A stretch of DNA of 64,000 nucleotides from Tepidamorphaceae bacterium (GCA_028279445.1 JANQNT010000028.1:1-64000), one strand, 5' to 3'. Shown: positions 8,588 through 19,025, counted from the first letter of the stretch. Program-made: numbers and translations. The notes: generated by a model not told the origin, from the sequence alone.

Positions 8588-10127
8588 AACCAGGTTTTAT
8601 CTCGCCGGATACCGTCCGCCCGACGCCGGCGCGGCGGGCATCGCCGGCAGCACTCACCGCCCCGGATGCATCACGCAACGCCGCGTGCACACCGCCGTAG
8701 TACATGCTCGGCTCGGGCCAGGCGGTGTGGTCCTCGAAGGCGGCGACAAGTGCGGCACGCTCCGCTTCGCCGAACAGACCCTCGACAGCCAGGTCCTCGA
8801 AGTCGAGATACCCCTTCTCCACATGCAGGCGCGGCGCGGCCACCGCATCGGCCAGCGGCAGCTCGCGCAGCGCGACGTTCGCGAGCACCTGAAGGATCGC
8901 GGTGCGGATGCGGTTGGAGCCACCCGAGCCGAGCGCCAGGACATCACCGCCGGGACCGCGCGCGATGCCCGGCGCCATCATCGAGGCAAGGCGCTCGCCA
9001 GGAATCCAGGCGTGAAAGCCGCCGGGATTGACGTCCTCCTCGCCAAGCATGTTGTTGATCATGAAGCCGCAATCGGAAACCAGCCGTCCATTGCCTTCTC
9101 CGTTGGAGACGGTCACCGCGACGGCGTTTGCCTGACCGTCGATGATGCTGACCTGGGTGGTGCCCCGGCTGGCGACGTGACCACCCTGGGATCCGGCCCT
9201 GCCCACCAGCCGGCCGGCATCCTGCGGGGCTTCGCGCCAGAACCGGTCGACCGTGTCGATGGCGCGCGCCAGCAACAGCGGGTGCGTTGCCTCATCGGCG
9301 ACCGCAAGACCCGCGCACATCGCCGCGACCAACGCGCCGCCGAGCGCCGGCGGCGGATTGATGGCCAGCGACAAGCCGCCGATCCGCGCGGCGAGCGGTT
9401 CGCGCCAGACCACCTCGAAAGTCTCGAGATCGGCCCGCGAAAGATGTCCGCCGTGGCTGTCGCACTGGGCGATCATCGCGGTGGCGATCTCGCCATGGGT
9501 GATGAGCCTTTCGCCCTCGCGCGCCAGTGCATCGAGTGCATCGGCCAGCGCGCCGTTGCGCATCACGGCGCCCTCGGCGAAGACATCTTTTGTTTCGTCG
9601 GTCTTGCCGAACAGCCGCGCCGCCTCGGGCGTATAGGTCAGGATCGGACCGACCACGTTGAACAGACGCGACTGGAAGGCGTTGACGCTGACCCCGTCGC
9701 GGGCCGCGATGAACGCAGGTCCGGCCAACTCACGCATCGGGATGCTGCCGTAGCGTTCATGCATGGCGAACAGGCCGGGCATGAAGCCGGGCACGGCACT
9801 GGCGCCGGCGCCGACGTGAAAGGCTTGCGTGGTGGTGCCGAAATCCGCGTGCACCTCGGCGAACTCGATTGCCTCGAGCGGGCGCTTGTGACCCGGCGCA
9901 TCGACGAAGAAGTCGAGCACGCAGGGCTTGCCGTCGATCAGGATGGTGGCGAAACCGCCACCGCCGGGCGACGCGAGCACCGGCTCGCAGGCGCAGGCCA
10001 TCCACAGCGCCGCGATTGCCCCGTCGACGGCGTTGCCGCCCGCGGCAAGCACCTCGGCGGCGGCATCGGCGGTCAGCGCATGACCTGCGGCAACGGCGGC
10101 CTGCCCGTTGCCCGAACGGCGGACCAT
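8574..10127 (-). CDS. ggt: gamma-glutamyltransferase family protein
   Basis: A 517-residue N-terminal-nucleophile hydrolase family member. The processing site is recognisable as RGTTQVSIID, with Thr323 the expected autoproteolysis residue and new N-terminal nucleophile. Conserved blocks SPGGGGFA, NMLGEEDVNPGG and SGGSNRIRTAI fit. These enzymes transfer or hydrolyse gamma-glutamyl groups, for example of glutathione. The chosen ATG (10127) follows GGAAAAG and lies 20 bp after the pckA stop, so the two are probably co-transcribed. No signal peptide is visible from this start, unlike periplasmic Ggt, so it may be a cytoplasmic YwrD-like form. Confidence 0.9.
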   Translation of the reverse strand: MVRRSGNGQAAVAAGHALTADAAAEVLAAGGNAVDGAIAALWMACACEPVLASPGGGGFATILIDGKPCVLDFFVDAPGHKRPLEAIEFAEVHADFGTTTQAFHVGAGASAVPGFMPGLFAMHERYGSIPMRELAGPAFIAARDGVSVNAFQSRLFNVVGPILTYTPEAARLFGKTDETKDVFAEGAVMRNGALADALDALAREGERLITHGEIATAMIAQCDSHGGHLSRADLETFEVVWREPLAARIGGLSLAINPPPALGGALVAAMCAGLAVADEATHPLLLARAIDTVDRFWREAPQDAGRLVGRAGSQGGHVASRGTTQVSIIDGQANAVAVTVSNGEGNGRLVSDCGFMINNMLGEEDVNPGGFHAWIPGERLASMMAPGIARGPGGDVLALGSGGSNRIRTAILQVLANVALRELPLADAVAAPRLHVEKGYLDFEDLAVEGLFGEAERAALVAAFEDHTAWPEPSMYYGGVHAALRDASGAVSAAGDARRAGVGRTVSGEIKPGSSRR

Positions 10128-10147
10128 CTTTTCCGTGCTCCCGGCGG

Positions 10148-11776
<1,629 letters not shown>

Positions 11777-11880
11777 CGGTGCCTCCCTGACCGATTCCGG
11801 ACCGATCGGCCCTTTGCACGGGCTGGTACGCCATCCCGGGCGCCCGGACAAGTCATCGAAAGTTCATGCTGTGGATGTGG

Positions 11881-12639
11881 TTATTGGCGGCGGGCGTCGT
11901 CGGCGAGCTGCTTCAGCGTCATGCGCATGGGTCCGCCGGCGGTGACCCGCTTGGGGAAGGGGATGCGGACAAGACGCATGCCCCGGCGCAGCGTCAGCCC
12001 ATCGGGATCGCAGGCAACGCAGCGAAATCCGCCGCCCTCCTCGCCAGCATAGACCTCGGCGTAGAGATCGATGGCGTCGAGATGATCCTCGTTCATATGC
12101 TCGACGGCGCCGGTCTCGAACGCCAGCAGTTCGGCGACATCGGAAACATCGTCGAGAATCCGGTCGGGGGTCAGATCGACGATGCGACCGAAGCCGGCGA
12201 CCAGATGCGCCGCGTCGATGGTCATCCGGTAGAAGGAAAAATCCTTGAAGTCCGCATAGCCCGCCGCGTCCGGATGATGGCGCAGGAAACGGCCGCGCGC
12301 CAGGTCATCGTCGGTGGCCGCGATGGTGCCCGTCAGGCTGATGCGGGTGCGGGTCATCGGGTCCTGCGAGCCGTCATCGAAGGTGCGCTCGTCGAGCAGC
12401 AGCGAGACACGCGAATCGTGCAGCAGATTGACGGTGTGCAGGGCCAGTGTCGACAACAGCAGCAATGGCGATCCGTCATGGTCGGGGGCAACCGCGGCCA
12501 TCGACACGTACGGCGTGCCGGAGCCCTTGTCGAGCGTGCCCAGCGACCCCATCAGCGAGCAGCGCAGCAACGCCTTCGACGCCGCGACCGCATCGAACGC
12601 CTCGCCCCTCCGGCCTTCGCCGCTTTCCTCGACTGCCAC
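11881..12639 (-). CDS. HugZ-like pyridoxamine 5'-phosphate oxidase-fold protein with DUF2470 domain
   Basis: A 252-residue protein. The N-terminal two thirds (about 15-150) is a split-barrel FMN- or heme-binding domain of the PNPOx/HugZ type (LLRCSLMGSLGTL, GTPYVSMAAVAPDHDG, VSLLLDERTFDDG, ARGRFLRHHPDAAGYADF). The C-terminal part (about 170-250) has the DUF2470 pattern VEHMNEDHLDAIDLYAE. Relatives bind heme or flavin; some degrade heme. A GTG at 12639 is preferred, with AGGGAG 6 nt upstream giving the usual length; an ATG at 12705 is possible. Divergent from chvI. Confidence 0.85.
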   Translation of the reverse strand: MAVEESGEGRRGEAFDAVAASKALLRCSLMGSLGTLDKGSGTPYVSMAAVAPDHDGSPLLLLSTLALHTVNLLHDSRVSLLLDERTFDDGSQDPMTRTRISLTGTIAATDDDLARGRFLRHHPDAAGYADFKDFSFYRMTIDAAHLVAGFGRIVDLTPDRILDDVSDVAELLAFETGAVEHMNEDHLDAIDLYAEVYAGEEGGGFRCVACDPDGLTLRRGMRLVRIPFPKRVTAGGPMRMTLKQLADDARRQ

Positions 12640-12918
12640 CGCCAACTCCCTGTCCCGAACGCGCCCGCCAAGTTCTAAGGCGACATCACCGGCCGAGCAT
12701 GCCATAATTCTGCCGCAGCGCCAGCGGAAGTGCCGTTCGCGCGATGCCGCAGCGTCGAATTGACCCGGTTCCCTTATTGGCTTCCAATCCAACCCTGAAC
12801 CGGGACATGTCCGCAGGCGGCGCGCCGCGTTAGTTTCCTGTGCGCAAGTTGCGCACAACACGCACCATCACCCGCGCCCGGCATGGTGCCGGCCTGCGCC
12901 AGTCAAGAACCCACCGTC

Positions 12919-13620
12919 ATGCCCACAATCGCCCTGGTCGACGACGACCGCAACATCCTCACCTCGGTTTCCATCGCCCTGGAGGCGGAAGGCTACCGGG
13001 TGCAGACCTATGCCGATGGCGCCTCGGCGCTCGACGGGCTCAAGTCGAGCCCGCCGGACCTGGCCGTCTTCGACATCAAGATGCCGCGCATGGACGGCAT
13101 GGAACTGCTGCGGCGGCTGCGCCAGAGTTCCGAACTGCCGGTGATATTCCTCACCTCGAAGGACGAGGAGATCGACGAGTTGTTCGGCCTCAAGATGGGC
13201 GCCGACGATTTCATCCGCAAACCCTTCTCCCAGCGGCTGCTGGTGGAGCGGGTCAAGGCGGTTCTGCGCCGGGCCCAGCCGCGCGAGAACGGTCAGGCGA
13301 AGGCGGAATCGGCGCAGGTGCTGGAGCGCGGCAAACTCGTCATGGACCCCGAACGCCATGCCTGCACTTGGGATGCCAAGAACGTGACGCTGACGGTCAC
13401 CGAGTTCCTGATCCTGGAATCGCTGGCCCTGCGGCCGGGCGTCGTCAAAAGCCGCAACGCACTGATGGATGCGGCCTACGACGATCAGGTCTATGTTGAT
13501 GACCGCACCATCGACAGCCATATCAAGCGGCTGCGCAAGAAATTCCGGGCTGTCGACGACAGCTTCGACATGATCGAGACGCTGTATGGCGTCGGTTACC
13601 GGTTCAAGGAAGCCGCGTGA
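12919..13620 (+). CDS. chvI: response regulator ChvI (OmpR type)
   Basis: A 233-residue DNA-binding response regulator. The receiver domain begins [16 protein letters not shown], with phospho-acceptor Asp52 in [14 protein letters not shown] and the conserved lysine in FIRKPF near 101. A winged-helix output domain ends [10 protein letters not shown]. The sequence is very close to ChvI/ExoR-system regulators as I know them. In Rhizobiales the ChvG/ChvI pair responds to acid and envelope conditions under the periplasmic inhibitor ExoR and controls exopolysaccharide, motility and host-associated functions. Start 12919 fits the family N-terminus; an in-frame ATG at 12883 is less likely. Confidence 0.96.
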   Translation: MPTIALVDDDRNILTSVSIALEAEGYRVQTYADGASALDGLKSSPPDLAVFDIKMPRMDGMELLRRLRQSSELPVIFLTSKDEEIDELFGLKMGADDFIRKPFSQRLLVERVKAVLRRAQPRENGQAKAESAQVLERGKLVMDPERHACTWDAKNVTLTVTEFLILESLALRPGVVKSRNALMDAAYDDQVYVDDRTIDSHIKRLRKKFRAVDDSFDMIETLYGVGYRFKEAA

Positions 13621-13673
13621 CGTAAGCCGGACGATCGGCCGCGGGCGGGGCAAGGGGCGCTACACGAGCCATC

Positions 13674-15461
13674 ATGGCGATGGAGACACATAGCCGCTGG
13701 GCGGGGCAGCAAGCTTCCGGCGAGAAACCGGTTGGGGACGACGCTGCGCGCGAACGCAGCCCCCTTGCCGGCCGCCTCGCCGCCCCCCTGCGCCTTGTCG
13801 CCAACATCGCCTTTTCAAGCCTGACCCGGCGCATCGTGCTGCTGAACCTCGCCGCCATGATCGCCCTGGTCTGGGGCATTCTCTACCTCAACCAGTTCCG
13901 CGAGGGGCTGATCAACTCGCGGGTGCAGAGCCTGCTGGTGCAGGGCGAGATCATCGCCGCCTCGATTGCCGCATCGGCGACGGTCGATACCGATGCGCTG
14001 ATCGTCGATCCGGAACGGCTGCTGGAGCTTGAAGCCGGGGAGAGCCTGTCGCCGGGCGAGCAGGAAAGCGCTTCGCTCGACTTCCCCATTGATCCGGAAA
14101 CGGTGGCGCCGATCCTGCGGCGGCTGATTTCGCCGACGCGCACGCGGGCGCGCATCTATGACGGCGGCGGCATCCTGATCCTCGATTCGCGCCATCTCTA
14201 CGCGCGCGGACAGATCCTGCGCTTCGACCTGCCGGCGCCGCAGACGGAAGCTGAAAGCTGGCTCGACTGGCTGAATGACAGGCTGAAGCGATGGCTGCAG
14301 CCCTCCGATCTGCCGACCTACAAAGAACTGGGACCGCTGGAAGGCAGGGACTATCCGGAGGTCGGCGCGGCGCTCAACGGCACACCGGCGAGCATCGTGC
14401 GGGTCAACGCCGACAACGCGCTGATCGTCTCCGTCGCGGTGCCGATCCAGCGCTTCCGGGCGGTGCACGGCGCGCTGCTGCTGTCGACCCAGGCCGGCGA
14501 CATCGACGCCATCGTGCACGCGGAGCGGCTGGCCATCTTCCGAACCTTCATCATCGCCTCGGGTGTGGCGCTGGTGATCTCGATCCTGCTGGCTGGAACG
14601 ATCGCAGGACCGGTGCGGCGGTTGGCGAACGCGGCCGAACGGGTGCGCGTCTCGGTCAGGTCGCGCAGCGAAATCCCCGACTTCACCGACCGCCAGGACG
14701 AAATCGGCCACCTGTCCGGCGCACTGCGTGACATGACGGACGCGCTCTACACCCGCATGGACGCGATCGAGCGATTTGCCGCCGACGTGGCGCACGAGAT
14801 CAAGAACCCGCTCACCTCGCTCAGGAGCGCCGTGGAGACGCTGCCGATCGCGCGCTCCGATGCCGAGCGCCAGCGGCTGCTGGAGATACTGCAACACGAC
14901 GTCGCCCGGCTCGACCGGCTGATCAGCGATATCTCGGATGCCTCCAGGCTCGACGCCGAACTCGCCCGCGACGATACAGAGCAGGTCGACATGAAGACGC
15001 TGCTGGAAACCGTGGTGCGGCTGTCGAACGAGATGAGCGGCGAGGAGAACGAGGGCGTACGCGTCGAACTGGACTGGCCCGAAACGGACCGACCGGTGAG
15101 CGTGCACGGACACGACAGCCGGCTTGGCCAGGTGTTCCACAACCTGATCGACAACGCTGTTTCGTTCGCGCCGGCCGGCAGCGAAGTACGGGTATCGATC
15201 CGCACGGCACGCCGCCACATCCAGGTGCGCGTCGACGACGACGGGCCGGGCATCGCGCCGGAAAACCTGGAGAAGATCTTCGCCCGCTTCTACACCGACC
15301 GCGGTGACGATGTGCCGTTCGGCCAGAACTCGGGGCTTGGCCTGTCGATCTCGCGGCAGATCATCGAGGCCCATGGCGGCATGCTGCACGCCGAAAACCG
15401 CCTCAACGACGACGGCAGCATCGCCGGAGCGCGGCTGGTGGTGCGGCTGCCGCAAGCCTGA
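13674..15461 (+). CDS. chvG: sensor histidine kinase ChvG
   Basis: A 595-residue membrane kinase. A cytoplasmic N-terminal tail of about 50 residues precedes transmembrane segment 1 (about 55-72, IVLLNLAAMIALVWGILYL). A periplasmic sensing domain of about 220 residues and a second transmembrane segment (about 292-310) lead to HAMP, then HisKA with FAADVAHEIKNPLTSL (His374) and a HATPase domain (NLIDNAVSFAPAG, DDDGPGIAPENLEKIFARF, GLGLSISRQIIEAHGG). It phosphorylates ChvI, whose gene ends 53 bp upstream. The large periplasmic loop is where ExoR binds in studied relatives. Confidence 0.96.
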   Translation: MAMETHSRWAGQQASGEKPVGDDAARERSPLAGRLAAPLRLVANIAFSSLTRRIVLLNLAAMIALVWGILYLNQFREGLINSRVQSLLVQGEIIAASIAASATVDTDALIVDPERLLELEAGESLSPGEQESASLDFPIDPETVAPILRRLISPTRTRARIYDGGGILILDSRHLYARGQILRFDLPAPQTEAESWLDWLNDRLKRWLQPSDLPTYKELGPLEGRDYPEVGAALNGTPASIVRVNADNALIVSVAVPIQRFRAVHGALLLSTQAGDIDAIVHAERLAIFRTFIIASGVALVISILLAGTIAGPVRRLANAAERVRVSVRSRSEIPDFTDRQDEIGHLSGALRDMTDALYTRMDAIERFAADVAHEIKNPLTSLRSAVETLPIARSDAERQRLLEILQHDVARLDRLISDISDASRLDAELARDDTEQVDMKTLLETVVRLSNEMSGEENEGVRVELDWPETDRPVSVHGHDSRLGQVFHNLIDNAVSFAPAGSEVRVSIRTARRHIQVRVDDDGPGIAPENLEKIFARFYTDRGDDVPFGQNSGLGLSISRQIIEAHGGMLHAENRLNDDGSIAGARLVVRLPQA

Positions 15462-15481
15462 GCCACCCGGCCGTAGCCGTC

Positions 15482-15967
15482 ATGAGCGAGACAGTCCACG
15501 CGACCGCGCTTATCATCGGCACCGATGGCGTGCTGCTGCGCGGCACCTCGGGCAGCGGAAAATCGACTCTCGCCCTCGATCTCATCGCGCGCGCATCCCC
15601 GGCACGCTTCGCGGCGCTGGTCAGCGACGACCGTACCGAACTGTCCGCCCGCAACAGCCGTCTGATCGCCCGTGCGCCCGCGCCGATCGGCGGGCTGATC
15701 GAAATCCGCGGCATCGGTATCGTCGAAATGCCGAGCGTGCTGGCTGGCTGCACGGTTTCGCTGGTGGTCGAACTCGTTGGTGCCGAGGATTTCGACCGTA
15801 TGCCCGAACCAGAGACACGAACAGTGACGCTGTGCGGCCTCACCTTGCCGCGACTGCGGCTGCCGGCACACGCCACGCCGGCCATGCACCACGCAGCGAT
15901 TTCGGCCGCATTGCGTCCGGAAGCACACGGCGTCGGCACGGCCACTGAACGGACCGCGCGAAACTGA
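15482..15967 (+). CDS. hprK: HPr kinase/phosphorylase, short alphaproteobacterial form
   Basis: A 161-residue protein, about half the length of Firmicutes HprK and lacking the N-terminal domain, as is usual in alphaproteobacteria. The P-loop GTSGSGKSTLAL lies at about 21-32 and the family signature IEIRGIGIVEMP at about 73-84. It phosphorylates a serine of HPr and can reverse this, so it sets the state of the regulatory PTS. It follows chvG by 20 bp and precedes the EIIA and HPr genes. The C-terminal 20 residues are variable. Confidence 0.94.
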   Translation: MSETVHATALIIGTDGVLLRGTSGSGKSTLALDLIARASPARFAALVSDDRTELSARNSRLIARAPAPIGGLIEIRGIGIVEMPSVLAGCTVSLVVELVGAEDFDRMPEPETRTVTLCGLTLPRLRLPAHATPAMHHAAISAALRPEAHGVGTATERTARN

Positions 15968-16090
15968 TCGCGACCAGTTGACCGATTACGTCTTGCGCTC
16001 GACCATGCGCCTTGCCCAATATGGGTGCTCGGCTTATGTTGCGGTGCACAATGACGCCTTCCGCCCGAACCTCAAAGCAGTGACCCACAC

Positions 16091-16495
16091 ATGATCGGTC
16101 TTGTCGTTGTCACCCATGGCCACCTCGCCGACGAGTTCCGCTCGGCAGTCGAGCACGTGGTCGGACCGCAGGAACGCTTCGAGACGGTATCGATCGGCCC
16201 CGACGACGACGTGGAGCAGCGCCGGCAGGACATGCTCGACGCGATCGCGCGCGCCGATGCCGGCAACGGCGTCGTGGTGCTGACCGACATGTTCGGCGGC
16301 ACGCCGTCCAATCTGGCCATCTCCGTGATGGAGTCGGCACGGGTGGAAGTGCTGGCCGGCGTCAACCTGCCGATGCTGATCAAGCTCGTCAGCGTGCGCA
16401 CCGACATGCAGCTTGCCGATGCGGTGCGCGCCGCCGGCGAGGCCGGGCGCAAATACATCAGCGTCGCCAGCGAGATCCTGGCCAGCGAAAGCTGA
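16091..16495 (+). CDS. PTS EIIA component, mannose/fructose (Man) type
   Basis: A 134-residue cytoplasmic protein with the EIIA-Man fold. The phospho-accepting histidine is His9 in IGLVVVTHG, and the conserved block VVLTDMFGGTPSNLA is present. There are no IIB, IIC or IID genes nearby, which is the usual situation in Rhizobiales, where this EIIA is regulatory: it receives phosphate from HPr and signals to targets such as ChvG/ChvI or other sensors and enzymes. It lies between hprK and the HPr gene. Confidence 0.95.
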   Translation: MIGLVVVTHGHLADEFRSAVEHVVGPQERFETVSIGPDDDVEQRRQDMLDAIARADAGNGVVVLTDMFGGTPSNLAISVMESARVEVLAGVNLPMLIKLVSVRTDMQLADAVRAAGEAGRKYISVASEILASES

Positions 16496-16502
16496 GCGCA
16501 TC

Positions 16503-16814
16503 GTGAACGGCGAGATCAATGCCTTCGAGGCCGTCGACGCGACGCGCGCCAGCGTGGCCATCTGCAACGCCAAGGGACTGCACGCGCGCGCCTCCGCCAA
16601 GTTCGTCAAGCTGGCCGAGCGCTTCGACGCCATCGTCAGCGTACGCCGGGAGGCAAGCGTGGTCGGCGGCACCTCGATCATGGGACTGATGATGCTCGCG
16701 GCCGGGCGCGGCGCCACCATCGAGATCGCCGCCACCGGCGATGACGCCGAGGATGCCGTCGCCGCGCTCAGCGCCCTGGTGGCGGACGGTTTCGGCGAGA
16801 ACGGGGATGGTTGA
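16503..16814 (+). CDS. phosphocarrier protein HPr
   Basis: A 103-residue HPr with a slightly long N-terminus. The histidine phosphorylated by Enzyme I is His27 in NAKGLHARASAKFV, and the serine targeted by HprK is Ser58 in GGTSIMGLMMLAAGRG, 31 residues later, exactly as between His15 and Ser46 in classical HPr. The GTG at 16503 lies 7 bp after the EIIA stop, so the genes are coupled. The Enzyme I (ptsP) partner is not in this window. Confidence 0.95.
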   Translation: MNGEINAFEAVDATRASVAICNAKGLHARASAKFVKLAERFDAIVSVRREASVVGGTSIMGLMMLAAGRGATIEIAATGDDAEDAVAALSALVADGFGENGDG

Positions 16815-16938
16815 GATCCGGCTTCGCCGGTTCTATCTCGCTCACGGCAGTTGCGCTGTCGCTCCAGCCCTCGACTCGGGTCTCGGGCGTTCGGTCCTAC
16901 GATCGGTCCGCCGGACCAATCGTCAAGACGGACCTCAC

Positions 16939-16983
16939 CCTCCGCGAGGGCGGCCTGACCGGCCGGGCGTCCGGTCGGACGCC
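16939..16983 (+). repeat. dispersed structured repeat, copy 1
   Basis: A 31-nt block (CCTCCGCGAGGGCGGCCTG..., 16939-16969) is identical to 35947-35977. Directly after it the sequence forms a hairpin with stem GGCGTCC/GGACGCC and loop GGTC at 16966-16983. Copy 2 has the same loop and a stem of different sequence that still pairs. A second shared word, CGCTCACGGCAGTTGCGCT, lies 99 bp upstream at 16840-16858. Confidence 0.75.
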
Positions 16984-17189
16984 TGGGTGCCCAACGCTCC
17001 CTCGGTGCAGGATGATGCCGTGAGGCCCAAAACACACTCGTGTGAGGTGGGAACCGGTTTTCGGACAAGAGGCGCGAAGCGGCGCAGCCGCGACAGGGAA
17101 GCAAACAAGCCGAGCGGCCAGCAAAAAAGCGAGCGCGCCGTGAGCGAAGTAGAAACCACCACGCGACAAACTCAGACACACGCCATAAT

Positions 17190-17213
17190 ATAACAATATC
17201 TTTATATCGTTAT
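17190..17213. promoter_or_regulatory. A+T-rich dyad, probable operator of ahcY
   Basis: The arms ATAACAATAT and ATATCGTTAT around a CTTT spacer form a near-perfect 24-bp dyad (one mismatch) in an A+T island of an otherwise G+C-rich region, 100 bp upstream of the ahcY start. In Proteobacteria ahcY is known to be controlled by the ArsR-family S-adenosylhomocysteine sensor SahR or related regulators. That this is such a site is inference from position and symmetry. Confidence 0.6.
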
Positions 17214-17221
17214 TGAATTGC

Positions 17222-17245
17222 CGTGCAGGCTTTGCTACCTGCACG
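17222..17245 (+). promoter_or_regulatory. hairpin in the ahcY leader
   Basis: CGTGCAGG and CCTGCACG form a perfect 8-bp stem with the 8-nt loop CTTTGCTA, 68 bp before the start codon. No T run follows, so it is not an intrinsic terminator. I do not recognise a known S-adenosylhomocysteine riboswitch consensus in it. Confidence 0.5.
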
Positions 17246-17312
17246 CGAAACATCGCGGAACAATCGCCGGCGCGTACCCGCCTGAGGGGGCCGGCCGACA
17301 GGAGTGCCAATC

Positions 17313-18713
17313 GTGAACATTGCCGTCGATCACGTCATTGCCGACATGTCGCTGGCCCATTGGGGCCGCAAGGAAATCGATATCGCCGAGACCGAAATGC
17401 CGGGGCTGATGGCCTGCCGGGAGGAGTTCGGCGCAACGCAACCGCTGAAGGGCGCGCGCATCGCCGGTTGCCTGCACATGACGATCCAGACCGCCGTCCT
17501 GATCGAGACGCTGCAGGCGCTCGGTGCCGAAGTGCGCTGGTCGTCCTGCAACATATTCTCCACCCAGGACCATGCCGCGGCCGCGATCGCCGAGCGCGGC
17601 ACGCCGGTGTTCGCCACCAAGGGCGAGACGCTCGAACAGTACTGGGACTATGTCGACCGCATCTTCCAGTGGCCGGGCGGCAACTTCGCCAACATGATCC
17701 TCGACGATGGCGGCGACGCCACGGTCTACCTCATCCTCGGCGCGCGGGCGGAGGAGGACCCGTCCGTCCTCGACAATCCGGGCAACGAGGAAGAGGAGGT
17801 GATGTTCGCGCAGATCCGGAAACGCTTCACCGCAACGCCCGGCTGGTTCGCCAAGGCGCGCGACGCGATACGCGGTGTCTCCGAGGAGACCACCACTGGC
17901 GTCAACCGGCTCTACCAGATGGCCTCGCGCGGCGAATTGCCGTTCCCGGCGATCAACGTCAATGACTCCGTCACCAAGTCGAAGTTCGACAACCTCTATG
18001 GCTGCCGTGAATCCCTGGTGGACGGTATCCGCCGGGCAACCGACGTGATGCTCGCCGGCAAGGTCGCCGTGGTGTGCGGCTACGGCGATGTGGGCAAGGG
18101 ATCGGCGGCGAGCCTGCGCAACGGCGGCGCGCGCGTCATCGTCACCGAGATCGATCCGATCTGCGCCCTGCAGGCCGCGATGGAGGGCTATGAGGTCCAG
18201 CGGCTCAACGACATCGTGGAGACAGCCGACATCTTCGTCACCGCCACCGGCAACAAGGACGTCATCACCATCGACCACATGCGGGCGATGAAGCACAACG
18301 CCATCGTCTGCAATATCGGCCACTTCGACAGCGAGATTCAGGTGGCCGCGCTGAAGAACCTGAAATGGGAGCCGATCAAGCCGCAGGTGGACCATGTGGT
18401 GTTCCCCGACGACAAGCGCATCATCCTGCTGTCGGAAGGCCGGCTGGTGAACCTCGGCAACGCCACCGGCCACCCCAGCTTCGTGATGTCGGCGTCATTC
18501 ACCAACCAGACGCTGGCCCAGATCGAGCTGTGGCAGAACCACGGCGAGTACGAGCATAAGGTCTACACCCTGCCCAAGCATCTCGACGAGAAGGTCGCCA
18601 TGCTGCATCTGGAGAAGCTCGGCGCCAACCTGACCGAGCTCGACTCCGACCAGGCCGACTATATCGGCGTGCCGGTGCACGGACCGTTCAAGCCAGACCA
18701 CTACCGCTACTAG
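17313..18713 (+). CDS. ahcY: adenosylhomocysteinase (S-adenosyl-L-homocysteine hydrolase)
   Basis: A 466-residue cytoplasmic NAD-dependent enzyme that splits S-adenosylhomocysteine into adenosine and homocysteine, removing the inhibitor left by methylation reactions. Blocks seen: [16 protein letters not shown] near the N-terminus, [29 protein letters not shown] and the NAD-binding [11 protein letters not shown], ending HYRY as usual. The GTG at 17313 is chosen because AGGAG lies 8 nt upstream; another GTG at 17304 overlaps that site. The insertion of about 40 residues typical of the bacterial long form is present. Probably controlled through the A+T-rich dyad upstream. Confidence 0.97.
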   Translation: MNIAVDHVIADMSLAHWGRKEIDIAETEMPGLMACREEFGATQPLKGARIAGCLHMTIQTAVLIETLQALGAEVRWSSCNIFSTQDHAAAAIAERGTPVFATKGETLEQYWDYVDRIFQWPGGNFANMILDDGGDATVYLILGARAEEDPSVLDNPGNEEEEVMFAQIRKRFTATPGWFAKARDAIRGVSEETTTGVNRLYQMASRGELPFPAINVNDSVTKSKFDNLYGCRESLVDGIRRATDVMLAGKVAVVCGYGDVGKGSAASLRNGGARVIVTEIDPICALQAAMEGYEVQRLNDIVETADIFVTATGNKDVITIDHMRAMKHNAIVCNIGHFDSEIQVAALKNLKWEPIKPQVDHVVFPDDKRIILLSEGRLVNLGNATGHPSFVMSASFTNQTLAQIELWQNHGEYEHKVYTLPKHLDEKVAMLHLEKLGANLTELDSDQADYIGVPVHGPFKPDHYRY

Positions 18714-18726
18714 GCTGTATCGACAT
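18711..18726 (+). repeat. dispersed TAGGCTGTATCGACA repeat, copy 1
   Basis: TAGGCTGTATCGACA starts exactly at the ahcY stop codon. The same word starts at the stop codon of the gene ending at 61560 and, with one change, occurs at 60279. Confidence 0.6.
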
Positions 18727-19025
18727 CGACAGACGGGGCACGCGGCAAACAAGTTTCCCTGGCCCCGTTTTGTTCTGCTGGGCAGTCGGCCCACAAACCG
18801 TTAGATTTCTTCGCGAATCAATCGGTTCTTCTCGACACGGGCGCAAACGCCAGATTGCCGGGGACCGGTGAGCCGGGTGGGCTTGTTCCTCGCGCCTTAA
18901 CTTGCGGGCGCCGCCGGCGCGTATGTTCCGTAATCGCGTTCTTCAGGATCCGTTCGTGTTTGCGCGCGCCAGCAGGGTGGGCGCGGCCCGTCAAATCTGT
19001 TGAGCGTTCGTTTCGGGGGACTTTG
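18714..19025. other. intergenic stretch between ahcY and divL
   Basis: About 310 bp with the terminator candidate and the repeat noted separately. It must hold the divL promoter. I looked for the CtrA box TTAA-N7-TTAA expected for cell-cycle genes and found only a single TTAA half at about 18898, so no box can be claimed. Confidence 0.6.
18733..18774 (+). terminator. possible terminator of ahcY
   Basis: ACGGGGC at 18733-18739 pairs with GCCCCGT at 18762-18768 around a 22-nt loop and is followed by TTTGTT. It sits 20 bp after the ahcY stop. The loop is long, so this is a moderate candidate. Confidence 0.5.

Larger units (their letters stand above)
16815..17312. other. intergenic stretch before ahcY with repeat, dyad and hairpin
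   Basis: About 500 bp without a convincing gene. The first 370 bp is G+C-rich and contains copies of dispersed repeats (16840-16858 and 16939-16983). The last 130 bp includes an abrupt A+T-rich island at about 17185-17218 with a dyad, then a hairpin at 17222-17245, which together look like the promoter and leader of ahcY. Open frames across this stretch on both strands have no family features. Confidence 0.7.

Noticed and set aside
13815..15455. A 546-codon minus-strand frame opposite chvG
   Set aside because: Shadow of chvG, whose HAMP, HisKA and HATPase motifs are intact.
16897..17310. A 137-codon minus-strand frame before ahcY
   Set aside because: It crosses the repeat, the A+T-rich dyad and the hairpin, and its product shows no family features; it is better explained as control DNA.
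17222..17312. An S-adenosylhomocysteine riboswitch before ahcY
   Set aside because: A hairpin is present, but I cannot match the conserved core of the known SAH or SAM classes; the protein-operator explanation is simpler.
18890..18905. A CtrA box upstream of divL
   Set aside because: Only one TTAA half (about 18898) is present; the second half at the required 7-bp spacing is missing.
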